Notes under the pieces: generated by a model
The model's input: the letters and a program-made list of their open reading frames with translations, nothing else
Databases searched by the model: none
What the model was told of the DNA's origin: nothing
In this document: positions 1-6,585 of the stretch, in pieces
Numbering within the stretch: the first letter of the stretch is position 1
How the letters are laid out: every line of letters begins with the position of its first letter
DNA from: DSOS01 sp035286585
Lineage (GTDB): Bacteria; Chloroflexota; Anaerolineae; Anaerolineales; UBA4823
Direction: 5' to 3'
Length of the DNA stretch: 7,068 bases
Assembly (NCBI GenBank): GCA_035286585.1
Contig: DATEDC010000130.1
Span: forward strand, 1 to 7,068
Translations under genes and position numbers: made by a program

Positions 1-557
1 ATGGGAAATTGCATGGTGTCCAGCACATTCCCAACAATAGCCACCGTGATCGCATTCGTCAGTCCAAGGATCGACCAGCGCCGGCTCATCAACTCATAGC
101 GGCGTCTCGGACCAGCGACAGCGTTCATCACGACCGAAAAAGCTACTGCCAGGAGCGTTTGCGGCAGGGTGGCAATCGCCCAAATCAAAAGAACGGTATT
201 GACTCGCTCGGAAGGCGGGATGATCAAGGTGACCAAACCCGTCAGCGCATAACTTGAGATCGCCAGGAGGCGCGCGGCGCTGAACCAAGGCACTACGCGC
301 CGCCTGGATTGAAGAAACCGCCCTACGAATACCGCCATCACAAGACCGGTCAGGGCTGGCATCGAGGTAAGTAAGCCTACTTGAAAGTTCGTTGCCCCCA
401 GGCGAGTGAGAAATACCGGCAGAAATGGCGCCGCCGCGCTGGCAAAGCCGATACCGATGGCGTCAATCTGGACGTTGATAAAGTTGCGCCTTTGAACCGG
501 CGTGGCATCTGCAGGCGCGGAAGTAAATCTTATCGGCTTAATTCGCTTGAGTTTCAT
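1..557 (-). CDS. MFS transporter, N-terminal part (runs off left edge)
   Basis: An open frame runs from an ATG at 557-555 to the left edge without a stop, giving 185 residues plus two bases. The protein starts MKLKRIKPIRF. After a basic, Arg-rich N-terminus it shows about five hydrophobic segments (roughly residues 32-52, 58-80, 92-114, 120-146 and 163-183). The stretch PFLPVFLTRLGATNFQVGLL (residues 44-63) followed by a membrane segment and a basic loop (QSRRR, 83-87) is typical of the first two helices and the loop of a major facilitator superfamily permease, an inner-membrane secondary transporter. Motif A is degenerate: the loop keeps the positive charges but not the Asp. An in-frame TAG lies upstream and no earlier ATG, GTG or TTG follows it, so this is the only upstream start, although no Shine-Dalgarno sequence is visible. 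The substrate cannot be told. It is not closely similar to the MFS protein at 1264-2445, so this is not a simple duplication. Confidence 0.85.
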   Translation of the reverse strand, partial: MKLKRIKPIRFTSAPADATPVQRRNFINVQIDAIGIGFASAAAPFLPVFLTRLGATNFQVGLLTSMPALTGLVMAVFVGRFLQSRRRVVPWFSAARLLAISSYALTGLVTLIIPPSERVNTVLLIWAIATLPQTLLAVAFSVVMNAVAGPRRRYELMSRRWSILGLTNAITVAIVGNVLDTMQFP

Positions 558-641
558 CGTCGCAGGGGGTGCAGTTGCTGAGCGGGATTCCGAATGAACA
601 GCGGTTAGCGGCTAATTCACACAGCCGTCCTGGGATACGGG

Positions 642-670
642 ATTACAGAGATATCCAGCAAATCTTGGAA
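642..670 (-). promoter_or_regulatory. Possible promoter for the left-edge MFS gene
   Basis: On the minus strand, TTCCAA (670-665) is followed by 17 bases and TGTAAT (647-642). The -10 matches TATAAT at 5 of 6 positions, but the -35 matches only 3 of 6. It lies in the 126-bp spacer between the unknown 190-aa gene and the partial MFS gene, with about 80 bases to the ATG. I see no convincing terminator in this spacer, so read-through from the gene upstream is also possible. Confidence 0.25.
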
Positions 671-683
671 TGATTCGCATATC

Positions 684-1256
684 TCAACTCGCCCGTAAGC
701 GTCCATACAGATACCAATATATGGACTCAGGAAAGCCAGCCGCCAATTCAGCCTCCCAGATAAAATCACCCCGGAGAATTACCGCCCTAAGCAACTCATC
801 CAAACCATGCAAGAGCTCCACTTCTGCTGGCGGCAGGTTGGGTGAACGAGGTTCAAGCAATGCCAGCATCACTCGCCGGGTGACCTCATAAGCGTAGCGG
901 TCGGCGTGATTTTCCGGCTCAGAGCGATAATCTACCAAAAAATCCCGCCAGAGGCGTAAACGCGCGCCAAACTCGCGGCTTGCCTTTTGCTCCCAGCTCA
1001 CCCGCATTTTGAGCTGGATGCGCTCAAGTTCTGCCTCCAAACGTGAGATTGGCTCAACGGCTTTTTGCGCCCGCCGGCGGGCTTGCAGCCGTTTTTGGGC
1101 AAGCAGTACCCCACCGAGGGTCAATTGTGGGTGTGCAGGTTCTCCGGGCGGCGGCGCGGATCCAAGCGACCAGTAGATATCGCCTGACAACAGAAAATCT
1201 TTTAATATCGGCAGCGCCGCCTGCAGATAACCAATATCGCTTTCGGAGGATGGCAT
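684..1256 (-). CDS. Hypothetical protein with internal GD-W repeat
   Basis: This encodes 190 aa, starting MPSSESDIGYLQ and ending GRLRAS. I do not recognise the family. There is no signal peptide and no membrane helix, so it is probably cytoplasmic. Three parts are visible. Residues 10-32 hold LKDFLLSGDIYWSLG. Residues 50-105 are strongly charged and helical, rich in Arg, Lys, Glu and Gln, and probably a coiled coil or helical hairpin. Residues 145-185 hold LRAVILRGDFIW and then a second IYW (179-181), echoing the N-terminal segment. The ATG at 1256-1254 is the only possible upstream start because an in-frame TAA lies six bases before it. The purine run GGAGAGGAG is about 15 bases upstream, rather far, and lies inside the end of the preceding MFS gene. 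The start is 7 bp past that gene's stop, so co-transcription and probably translational coupling with the transporter are likely. Function unknown. Confidence 0.8.
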   Translation of the reverse strand: MPSSESDIGYLQAALPILKDFLLSGDIYWSLGSAPPPGEPAHPQLTLGGVLLAQKRLQARRRAQKAVEPISRLEAELERIQLKMRVSWEQKASREFGARLRLWRDFLVDYRSEPENHADRYAYEVTRRVMLALLEPRSPNLPPAEVELLHGLDELLRAVILRGDFIWEAELAAGFPESIYWYLYGRLRAS

Positions 1257-1263
1257 CGATTAT

Positions 1264-2445
1264 CTATTGATCTCCTCTCCGTTTATTGGGCAACCCCGCC
1301 AACAATGCTAGAGGTCCGAGCAGCAAGAGCCACATCGTCACTTGCAGATTATACCGCTGTGCCACCCATCCCAAACCGATAGGTAGAAAATCGCCCAGCA
1401 GGCCGGTGATGTTGTTCAAAGCCAACGCTGTACCGCTCTTTCCAGGTAGTTCGGCGTATAAATTCGCCATCAGGATCGCGTACCAGCCAGCATTGAAAAA
1501 TCCAAGCAATCCCAGGAAAACCAGTTTGACGTTCAAGCCGGGCGCAAGGAGGAATGCTGGCAGCAAAAGGAGCTCCAAAAAAGCGCTGAGGCGGAGATAT
1601 TTTAACCCTGGCACTTTATCGAGCAGCGGGATCAACAATAAGTCGCCCACCAGACCCGCGCCAGACCAGATTGCCACGGCAATGCTTGCCTGCCGGGGCG
1701 TCGCGCCGGCTATATCCACAAAGTACAAAGCCAGGAAACCCAGCAGCACATCCAGGAGAAGATCTGAGAACTCCAGGAGCAAGAGCCAGCGCAGCACTTC
1801 CCGCTGCCGCAGCAAACGCAGTGCATCTGTGAATCCGCCCATCAAACCGGCGCCAGGTTGAGACAGGCTGGAGGTGGTGAAATGCCCACCCATATTTCGT
1901 GCAGACATGATTAATGGTACGGTCATAAAAGCGAAAGCCAGAAATGCCCAACGCCAGCTCAAGCCTGACACATTCACTATACCCAGGACAAGAGGTCCAC
2001 AAACAACGCCAATGGATCCCGCAAACGTCCAACGGGCCATATTTTTCTCCCGTCGCGCTGGGTCTGAATCCATCAACGCAGCCTGCGACAGGCTGACAAA
2101 GGCTCCTGACGCAGGATAAAGAAGAATGAATGCAAGCAGGAGTATGAAAAAGCTGCCGCTCAAGGCAGTTAGCAGGAGCGCCAGAGCAGAAACCACTCCA
2201 CCCGCAAGTACCAGGATTTTTCGTTTTCCCTGATCCGCGAGTATTCCCATCAGCGGTTCAACGAAGCTGGAAATTATACCGGGCAGGCTGAGCAGCAGCC
2301 CGATCTGGAGATAAGTTAATTTCAGATCATCGCGAATCAGCGGCCAGGCAGCTTCGCGCGCCCCAAAAACCAGTTCATCCAGGAATTCAATGGCTAATAG
2401 CACGACCATGAAACGGAAAGCCGCATTTTTGAAATAAACGGTCAT
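1264..2445 (-). CDS. MFS transporter, 12-helix, Fsr-like
   Basis: A complete 393-aa inner-membrane permease with about twelve hydrophobic segments in two six-helix halves, split by a polar loop near residues 183-215. The loop after helix 2 carries a good MFS motif A, GILADQGKRK (residues 67-76). GSIGVVCGPLVLG (143-155) resembles the motif C of helix 5 found in antiporters of the drug-efflux type. The N-terminal pattern FLDEL...AAWPLIRDDLKL resembles fosmidomycin-resistance-type (Fsr) permeases, but that is an impression and the substrate is unknown. Length is normal for the superfamily. The ATG at 2445-2443 has no clear Shine-Dalgarno sequence. The gene lies 135 bp downstream of pdhC, beyond a probable terminator, and 7 bp ahead of the unknown 190-aa gene with which it probably forms a unit. 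Confidence 0.9.
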   Translation of the reverse strand: MTVYFKNAAFRFMVVLLAIEFLDELVFGAREAAWPLIRDDLKLTYLQIGLLLSLPGIISSFVEPLMGILADQGKRKILVLAGGVVSALALLLTALSGSFFILLLAFILLYPASGAFVSLSQAALMDSDPARREKNMARWTFAGSIGVVCGPLVLGIVNVSGLSWRWAFLAFAFMTVPLIMSARNMGGHFTTSSLSQPGAGLMGGFTDALRLLRQREVLRWLLLLEFSDLLLDVLLGFLALYFVDIAGATPRQASIAVAIWSGAGLVGDLLLIPLLDKVPGLKYLRLSAFLELLLLPAFLLAPGLNVKLVFLGLLGFFNAGWYAILMANLYAELPGKSGTALALNNITGLLGDFLPIGLGWVAQRYNLQVTMWLLLLGPLALLAGLPNKRRGDQ

Positions 2446-2461
2446 GTTTTTATTGGCTCAT

Positions 2462-2485
2462 TGAGGTAAAAAAATGAGGTAAAAA
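2462..2485. repeat. Two tandem copies of an 11-bp A-rich repeat
   Basis: TGAGGTAAAAA occurs at 2462-2472 and again at 2475-2485, with a period of 13 bp. On the minus strand this gives two T-tracts, each followed by ACCTCA. It sits between the probable pdh terminator hairpin and the start of the MFS gene (2445), so it overlaps the T-tract of the terminator and would be in or just ahead of the transporter's 5' leader. Confidence 0.8.
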
Positions 2486-2524
2486 TACAGGCAGCGCCAT
2501 ACCAGGATTTTAACCCGGCGCCGC
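2480..2524 (-). terminator. Probable intrinsic terminator of the pdh operon
   Basis: Reading the minus strand, GCGGCGCC (2524-2517) can pair with GGCGCTGC (2498-2491), an 8-bp stem with one G-U pair. The 18-base loop can form a further short GG/CC pairing. Five bases later comes TTTTT (2485-2481), and a second T7 tract follows at 2474-2468. It begins 57 bp past the pdhC stop codon, where an operon terminator is expected. The large loop and the short gap before the T-tract make it less than canonical. Confidence 0.5.
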
Positions 2525-2580
2525 TTGTTACTTGGAGAATTCAGCACCCCCTTCAATCCCGATTTATTGCCAGGGTATGC

Positions 2581-3876
2581 TCAGACAAGCAAGCGTAAAG
2601 GTTCCTCCAGATATCGCTGCAGGGAGCGCATGAATCGAGCCGCCTCCGCCCCATCGCTCACCCGATGGTCTACCGATATGGTCGCCTTCATGCGCATTCC
2701 GGGGATGATTTGGCCTCCCCTCACAACCGGCACCTCCTGAACGGCGCCTACTGCGAGGATGGCGGCTTCGGGAGGGTTGATAATGGCGATGAAATGCTCC
2801 ACGTTGAACATCCCCAGGTTGCTCACCGAAAATGTCGAGCCTTGGATGTCATCCGGTCGCACTTTGCCCTCTCTCGCCCGAGCAGCCATAGCGCGCACTT
2901 CGCTGGAGATCAAGCGCAGGGGCTTGCGGTCGGTGTCGTGACACACCACAGTCAGCAGCCCACCTTCCACTGCAACCGCCACGCCGACATTAACCTGCCC
3001 GTGTTGGAGGATCTCGTTCCCCTTAAGGGAGGCGTTTAGGTTGGGGTACTCGCGCAGCGTGAGGGCGACAGCCTTGACAACGTAATCGTTTACCGAGATC
3101 TTTTCGCCTTCAGGCAGCAGCGAGTTCACCTCGGACCTCAACGCCATCAAGGCTGCCATGTCATATTCATACGTTACGTAAAAATGCGGCGCTTGCTGTT
3201 TGACTTCCGTCATGCGACGACCAATCGCCGCTCGCAGGCGGTTCAATGGCACCACCTTGTCGGCTGGTGGGGGCGCTTCAGGAGCAAATATCACAGGCGG
3301 GAGAGCAGCTTTCTCAGGCGCTTCGACAACACCCACAGCCACAGCGGCTTCCACCGGTGGAGACTCCAGAAAAGCCTGCACGTCCTTTTTCGTGATCCGT
3401 CCTGAGGGTCCGCTGCCGATAACTTGCATCAGATCGATGCCTTCCTCATGCGCGATCCTGCGCGCCAGCGGAGAAGCTCTGAGACCGCTCGGAAGCTGAG
3501 TATCCACCTCCGGTTGAGGCACAGCCCGTTCCCGGGCGGTGGCAGTCTCGGTTTCTTCAGATACAGCCGCCTCTTCTACTGGCGGCACACCCTTCTCGCC
3601 ATCTTCTCCCAGTAATGCCTTATAATCGATCTCCTCACCCGGCGCGCTGACGACCGCGATTGGCGTATTGACCGGCACAATATCACCTTCTTGAACAAGG
3701 TGACGCGCGACGACGCCCTCGTAGACGGATTCAACCTCTACGGTGGCTTTATCGGTTTCGATCTCAGCCAGGATGGCGCCTTTGGCAACCTGCTCGCCCT
3801 CCTGCACCACCCAGCGCACCAGCGTCCCCTCTGCCATATCGAAACCTAACTTAGGCATGGTGACGATTTCAGCCAT
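2581..3876 (-). CDS. pdhC: 2-oxoacid (pyruvate) dehydrogenase E2, dihydrolipoyl acyltransferase
   Basis: This 431-aa E2 core transfers the acyl group from its lipoyl arm to CoA, making acetyl-CoA if pyruvate is the substrate. Domains in order: one lipoyl domain at residues 1-79, with the lipoylated lysine K43 in ETDKATVEV; a Glu/Ala/Pro-rich linker at about 90-130; a peripheral subunit-binding domain at about 133-169 (RASPLARRIA, then GSGPSGRITKKDV); an Ala/Pro/Val-rich linker at about 172-207; and the acyltransferase catalytic domain at 208-431. The signature DHRVSDGA contains the catalytic H404 and D408. A single lipoyl domain is common in bacteria outside the enterics. The start is firm: the ATG shares its A with the TAA of E1 beta (TAATG) and follows a near-perfect Shine-Dalgarno sequence. 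The domain layout does not separate pyruvate, acetoin and branched-chain substrates; pyruvate is the likeliest. It is the last gene of the operon. Confidence 0.95.
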   Translation of the reverse strand: MAEIVTMPKLGFDMAEGTLVRWVVQEGEQVAKGAILAEIETDKATVEVESVYEGVVARHLVQEGDIVPVNTPIAVVSAPGEEIDYKALLGEDGEKGVPPVEEAAVSEETETATARERAVPQPEVDTQLPSGLRASPLARRIAHEEGIDLMQVIGSGPSGRITKKDVQAFLESPPVEAAVAVGVVEAPEKAALPPVIFAPEAPPPADKVVPLNRLRAAIGRRMTEVKQQAPHFYVTYEYDMAALMALRSEVNSLLPEGEKISVNDYVVKAVALTLREYPNLNASLKGNEILQHGQVNVGVAVAVEGGLLTVVCHDTDRKPLRLISSEVRAMAARAREGKVRPDDIQGSTFSVSNLGMFNVEHFIAIINPPEAAILAVGAVQEVPVVRGGQIIPGMRMKATISVDHRVSDGAEAARFMRSLQRYLEEPLRLLV

Positions 3877-4847
3877 TAGAGAACCTCCTTCACGGCTTTG
3901 ACCACGTCCTCCACCTGGGGAAGAGCCATTTGCTCCAGCGTACGGTTGTAAGGCAAAGGCACCTCTTTTTGAGCTACACGTCGTATCGGCGCGTCCACAT
4001 AGTCGAACGCCTCCTCATAGATGCGAGCAGCCACTTCAGCGCCAATCCCATACGAACGCCAACCCTCCTCTACGATGACCGCGCGATTGGTCTTCTTGAA
4101 AGATTCAAGCACCGGTTCCATATCCAAGGGTCGCAGCGAACGCAGATCGACAATTTCCACTTCAATCCCTTCTTCGACCAGTTGATCTGCGGCTTTGAGC
4201 GAGATTTCCAACATTTTGCTGTAGGTGACAATCGTCGCGTCTTGTCCCTGGCGCTGAATTTTCGACTTGCCGATTGGCACGGTGTAATTGCTATCTGGGA
4301 CTTCATCGCGCACCTGGTATAAAGTTGCGTGCTCGATGAACAACACCGGGTCGTTTGAGCGGATGCTTTCTTTCAGCAAGCCCTTGGCATCTTCAGGCGT
4401 CCCTGGAGCGACCACCTTCAACCCGGGAAAATGGGCGAAGATTACATCTGGCGTTTGAGAGTGGGTTGCGCCCAACTGGCGCCCACCTCCCCCGACCGCA
4501 CGGATGACCAGGGGTAAAACCATTTGCCCGCCAAACATGTAATGCAGCTTGGCTGCTTCGTTGACAATATGCTCCATGGCCGAATAGGCAAAATTAATGG
4601 TCATCAATTCTGCTACCGGGCGTAAACCGGTGAGCGCGGCGCCAATCGCTGAGCCCACAATCACTGCTTCAGCGATCGGCGTGTCTCGCACCCGCTCGGG
4701 ACCAAAGTGATCGTAGAATCCCTTGGTAACCGCATAGGTGCCACCCCATACGCCCACCTCTTCCCCCAGGATAAAAACGTTTTGATCGGCCTCCATCTCC
4801 TCCCATAGAGCCTGGGAAATGGCTTCACGCATTGTAATTCGGGCCAT
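3876..4847 (-). CDS. pdhB: 2-oxoacid (pyruvate) dehydrogenase E1 beta subunit
   Basis: This 323-aa subunit pairs with E1 alpha in an alpha2beta2 ThDP enzyme that decarboxylates the 2-oxoacid and reductively acylates the lipoyl group of E2. Visible landmarks: ILGEEVGVWGG (26-36); DTPIAEA (55-61), whose E60 is the conserved glutamate that activates the ThDP aminopyrimidine ring; MFGGQ (104-108); GATHSQ (126-131) with the active-site H129; and the transketolase C-terminal domain with DLRSLRPLD (234-242). Length fits the short bacterial pyruvate/acetoin type. MFGGQ and the surrounding pattern look like pyruvate dehydrogenase, but an acetoin dehydrogenase (AcoB) cannot be ruled out. The start ATG (4847-4845) has GAGAGAGG five bases upstream. 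It is 34 bp behind E1 alpha and overlaps E2 by one base. Confidence 0.95.
   Translation of the reverse strand: MARITMREAISQALWEEMEADQNVFILGEEVGVWGGTYAVTKGFYDHFGPERVRDTPIAEAVIVGSAIGAALTGLRPVAELMTINFAYSAMEHIVNEAAKLHYMFGGQMVLPLVIRAVGGGGRQLGATHSQTPDVIFAHFPGLKVVAPGTPEDAKGLLKESIRSNDPVLFIEHATLYQVRDEVPDSNYTVPIGKSKIQRQGQDATIVTYSKMLEISLKAADQLVEEGIEVEIVDLRSLRPLDMEPVLESFKKTNRAVIVEEGWRSYGIGAEVAARIYEEAFDYVDAPIRRVAQKEVPLPYNRTLEQMALPQVEDVVKAVKEVL
3883..3890 (-). promoter_or_regulatory. Strong Shine-Dalgarno of pdhC
   Basis: AAGGAGGT on the minus strand lies six bases before the E2 ATG, inside the last codons of E1 beta. With the one-base stop/start overlap it points to efficient, coupled translation, which fits the high E2 copy number in these complexes. 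Confidence 0.85.
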
Positions 4848-4852
4848 ACTCG

Positions 4853-4860
4853 CCTCTCTC
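4853..4860 (-). promoter_or_regulatory. Ribosome binding site of pdhB
   Basis: GAGAGAGG on the minus strand ends five bases before the E1 beta ATG, inside the 34-bp gap after E1 alpha. It supports the chosen start. Confidence 0.7.
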
Positions 4861-4881
4861 AGTGTCTAAAAATCCTTCAAT

Positions 4882-5841
4882 TCAAGCTTCATAGTAAACA
4901 TGTTTGAACAAATCCTCAGGCGCAGGCTCCGGACTCGATTCTGCAAATTCAATTGCTTCCTCTACCTCAGCCTTAACCTTCTCCTCTAGTCGATCCAGCT
5001 CCTCGGCAGTGCCGATCTTTTGCTCCACCAGATACTTTCGGTAGATACCGATCGGATCGTTCTCCTGCCATTTTTTCACTTCCTCCGACTGTCGATATCG
5101 CTCCGGATCGCCCATCGAGTGGCCTCGGAAGCGGTACGTCACGATCTCCAGGAAGTAGGGACCCTTGCCGCTGCGGACATGCTCGAGTGCTTGCAACCCC
5201 GCCTCACGAACAGTCAGGACATTCATGCCATCTACGCGGCTGTTTGGGATTTGGTAACCTTCAGCCTTCTGGTGGATATCAAGGACCGCCGAGGCGCGAT
5301 CGACAGAAGTGCCCATACCATACTGGTTGTTTTCGCAAACCCACAATACAGGTAAATTCCAGACCTTGGATAGGTTCAGCGCCTCGTGGAAGTAGCCTAT
5401 ATTCGTCGCCCCATCGCCAAACATGCATATCGTGACATTATCATTCTTCTGATACTGATCGCCTAATGCCATGCCGGCTGCGATAGGCAGGTGCGCCCCG
5501 ACGATGGCGTGTCCACCCCAAAAATTTTTCTCAACATCGGCTATATGCATTGAGCCGCCCTTGCCTCTTGAGGCGCCAGTGGCTTTACCGAGCAGTTCTG
5601 CCATCACCTCTTTCGATGAGATGCCGCAGTTGATCGCCACACCATGATCTCTGTAGGCGGTAATCACCCGATCTTGCGGTTTGCGCACTGAAATCAATCC
5701 CGTGCTAACTGCTTCCTGACCAATGTAAAGATGTAAAAAGCCTCCAATTTTGCCTTGTTGGTACAGCCTGGCAGCTTCTTCCTCGACGAGTCGAATCAAT
5801 ACCATCTGGTAGTAAAGATCGAAGTGCTCGCGTTTATCCAT
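4882..5841 (-). CDS. pdhA: 2-oxoacid (pyruvate) dehydrogenase E1 alpha subunit
   Basis: This 319-aa ThDP-binding subunit of the E1 heterotetramer starts MDKREHFDLYYQM. Positions are given in this numbering; add 5 for the longer form. YRDHG (63-67) is the conserved cofactor-pocket motif. GDG (142-144) through NN (171-172) is the classical ThDP/Mg2+ motif. YRFRGHSMGDPERYR (236-250) is the active-site loop, with H241 and a serine (S242) at the position phosphorylated in eukaryotic E1. An in-frame ATG at 5856 would add five residues (MRRQN) but has no Shine-Dalgarno sequence. That upstream ATGAGG itself supplies a GAGG nine bases before the ATG at 5841, which I therefore prefer. Length is close to the short AcoA/PdhA type (about 320-370 aa). 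It is the first gene of the pdhABC operon. The substrate is probably pyruvate; acetoin is the main alternative. Confidence 0.93.
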   Translation of the reverse strand: MDKREHFDLYYQMVLIRLVEEEAARLYQQGKIGGFLHLYIGQEAVSTGLISVRKPQDRVITAYRDHGVAINCGISSKEVMAELLGKATGASRGKGGSMHIADVEKNFWGGHAIVGAHLPIAAGMALGDQYQKNDNVTICMFGDGATNIGYFHEALNLSKVWNLPVLWVCENNQYGMGTSVDRASAVLDIHQKAEGYQIPNSRVDGMNVLTVREAGLQALEHVRSGKGPYFLEIVTYRFRGHSMGDPERYRQSEEVKKWQENDPIGIYRKYLVEQKIGTAEELDRLEEKVKAEVEEAIEFAESSPEPAPEDLFKHVYYEA

Positions 5842-5850
5842 GTTTTGGCG

Positions 5851-5854
5851 CCTC
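5851..5854 (-). promoter_or_regulatory. Ribosome binding site deciding the pdhA start
   Basis: GAGG on the minus strand lies nine bases before the ATG at 5841. It overlaps an upstream in-frame ATG (5856-5854), which has no such site of its own, so the shorter protein is favoured. Confidence 0.5.
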
Positions 5855-5980
5855 ATTTGATCGGATTCGTGATCGTACTGGAAGGCGAGATGTCTTCAGA
5901 ACAGAGCGGGGTTTAAGGACCATGCGCGTTTGCCCGGCGGCTCGCCTCTACCTGGAAAGTCTTGAATTGGACGGTAAGTT

Positions 5981-6015
5981 TTATGCAAAATAACACCGGG
6001 GAAACCCCGGCGTTA
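5981..6015 (-). terminator. Strong intrinsic terminator or attenuator ahead of pdhA
   Basis: On the minus strand TAACGCCGGGG (6015-6005) pairs with CCCCGGTGTTA (6001-5991) across a three-base TTT loop. This gives an 11-bp stem with one G-U pair, and the RNA then continues with TTTTGC (5990-5985), an interrupted U-tract. It lies 119 bp past the CBS gene stop and 140-150 bp before the pdhA start. It could end the CBS transcript. It also lies downstream of the promoter at 6046-6054, so it may act on the pdh leader itself. Confidence 0.7.
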
Positions 6016-6045
6016 CGAGCACAACCTGCATGCTTCGGCGTGAAA

Positions 6046-6054
6046 ATTATACCA
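6046..6054 (-). promoter_or_regulatory. Extended -10 promoter, probably for pdhABC
   Basis: The minus strand carries TGGTATAAT (6054-6046), a perfect TATAAT with the extended -10 TGn element. No good -35 is found 16-18 bases upstream, as is usual for extended -10 promoters. Transcription would begin near 6039 and run toward pdhA with a leader of about 200 nt. It lies after the CBS gene stop, so it cannot serve that gene. The only other candidate seen between the hairpin and pdhA is weak. Confidence 0.55.
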
Positions 6055-6133
6055 GATTGCTCGCATTAAAAGCCGATTACCCACCTAAACTTCGAGGACA
6101 GTAGTAAATTTTCCTCACCCCGGGCTGATTCTC

Positions 6134-6544
6134 TCACCTGCTTCTACCTCCCCACCCGACCTCCTCTGCGGCCATGAAGATATCGGTAGCCGAGATCAGG
6201 CCGACTAATACGCCAGTCTGATCTACGATGGGCAGGTGATGGACGCCCAGCTCCTGCATTTTGATCGAACATTCTTTTAACGTCCAATCCGGATTGCCGG
6301 TAACCACCGGCGCGGTCATGATATCTCGAATGCGCGTCTCGGCGGGATTGCGATCAGCAGCGATGATCTTATCCCGAATATCTGTAGTGGTCACAATGCC
6401 ATATGACGGATTTTCTTCAGTGACATCAACTACAATGCTATGAATGTTCCGCCGGCGCATCAGGGTCAGCGCGTAGGAAACACTGCTGTCCGGATCAATC
6501 ACGATCACCGGTTGGCTCATCCAGTCCCTCACCAAATTATGCAT
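6134..6544 (-). CDS. Stand-alone two-CBS-domain protein
   Basis: A 136-aa soluble protein made of two CBS domains and nothing else (about residues 7-66 and 73-128). Each domain ends in the nucleotide-contacting motif of the family, GIVTTTDI (49-56) and GLISATDI (115-122); the T/S and D of this motif usually hold the ribose of AMP, ATP or similar ligands. VRDWM (5-9) and IRDIM (72-76) are the usual leads into each CBS unit. Such a Bateman module generally senses adenylate nucleotides, but the partner or target cannot be seen here. A GTG at 6556 would add four residues (V/M-EVE). I prefer the ATG at 6544 because GGAGG lies five bases before it, whereas the GTG lies inside that site. It has its own strong promoter and is separated from pdhA by a terminator hairpin, so it is probably not in the pdh operon. 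Confidence 0.92.
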   Translation of the reverse strand: MHNLVRDWMSQPVIVIDPDSSVSYALTLMRRRNIHSIVVDVTEENPSYGIVTTTDIRDKIIAADRNPAETRIRDIMTAPVVTGNPDWTLKECSIKMQELGVHHLPIVDQTGVLVGLISATDIFMAAEEVGWGGRSR

Positions 6545-6549
6545 CTCCA

Positions 6550-6554
6550 CCTCC
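6550..6554 (-). promoter_or_regulatory. Ribosome binding site of the CBS gene
   Basis: GGAGG on the minus strand, within the longer purine-rich run AGGTGGAGGTGGAG, lies five bases before the ATG at 6544. It decides between that ATG and the GTG at 6556. Confidence 0.7.
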
Positions 6555-6585
6555 ACCTGTAAATAAGTGCCTGCCAGACACGCTC

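Noticed and set aside
94..288. Minus-strand 64-codon open frame near the left edge
   Set aside because: It is out of frame with the open MFS frame that runs from 557 to the edge and shows continuous membrane helices.
1286..1861. Plus-strand 191-codon open frame
   Set aside because: It is antisense to the complete MFS gene; its Ser/Arg/Lys/Pro-rich composition reflects the complement of hydrophobic codons.
5839..5928. Minus-strand small ORF (about 29 codons, starting MVLKPRS) overlapping the pdhA start
   Set aside because: It has no Shine-Dalgarno sequence and no recognisable pattern, and it can arise by chance in a GC-rich leader.
6066..6133. GAGGA/TCCTC inverted repeat and a CCCGGG palindrome just after the CBS stop
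   Set aside because: The stems are only 5-6 bp, the loop is long and no T-tract follows; the terminator at 5981-6015 is far better.
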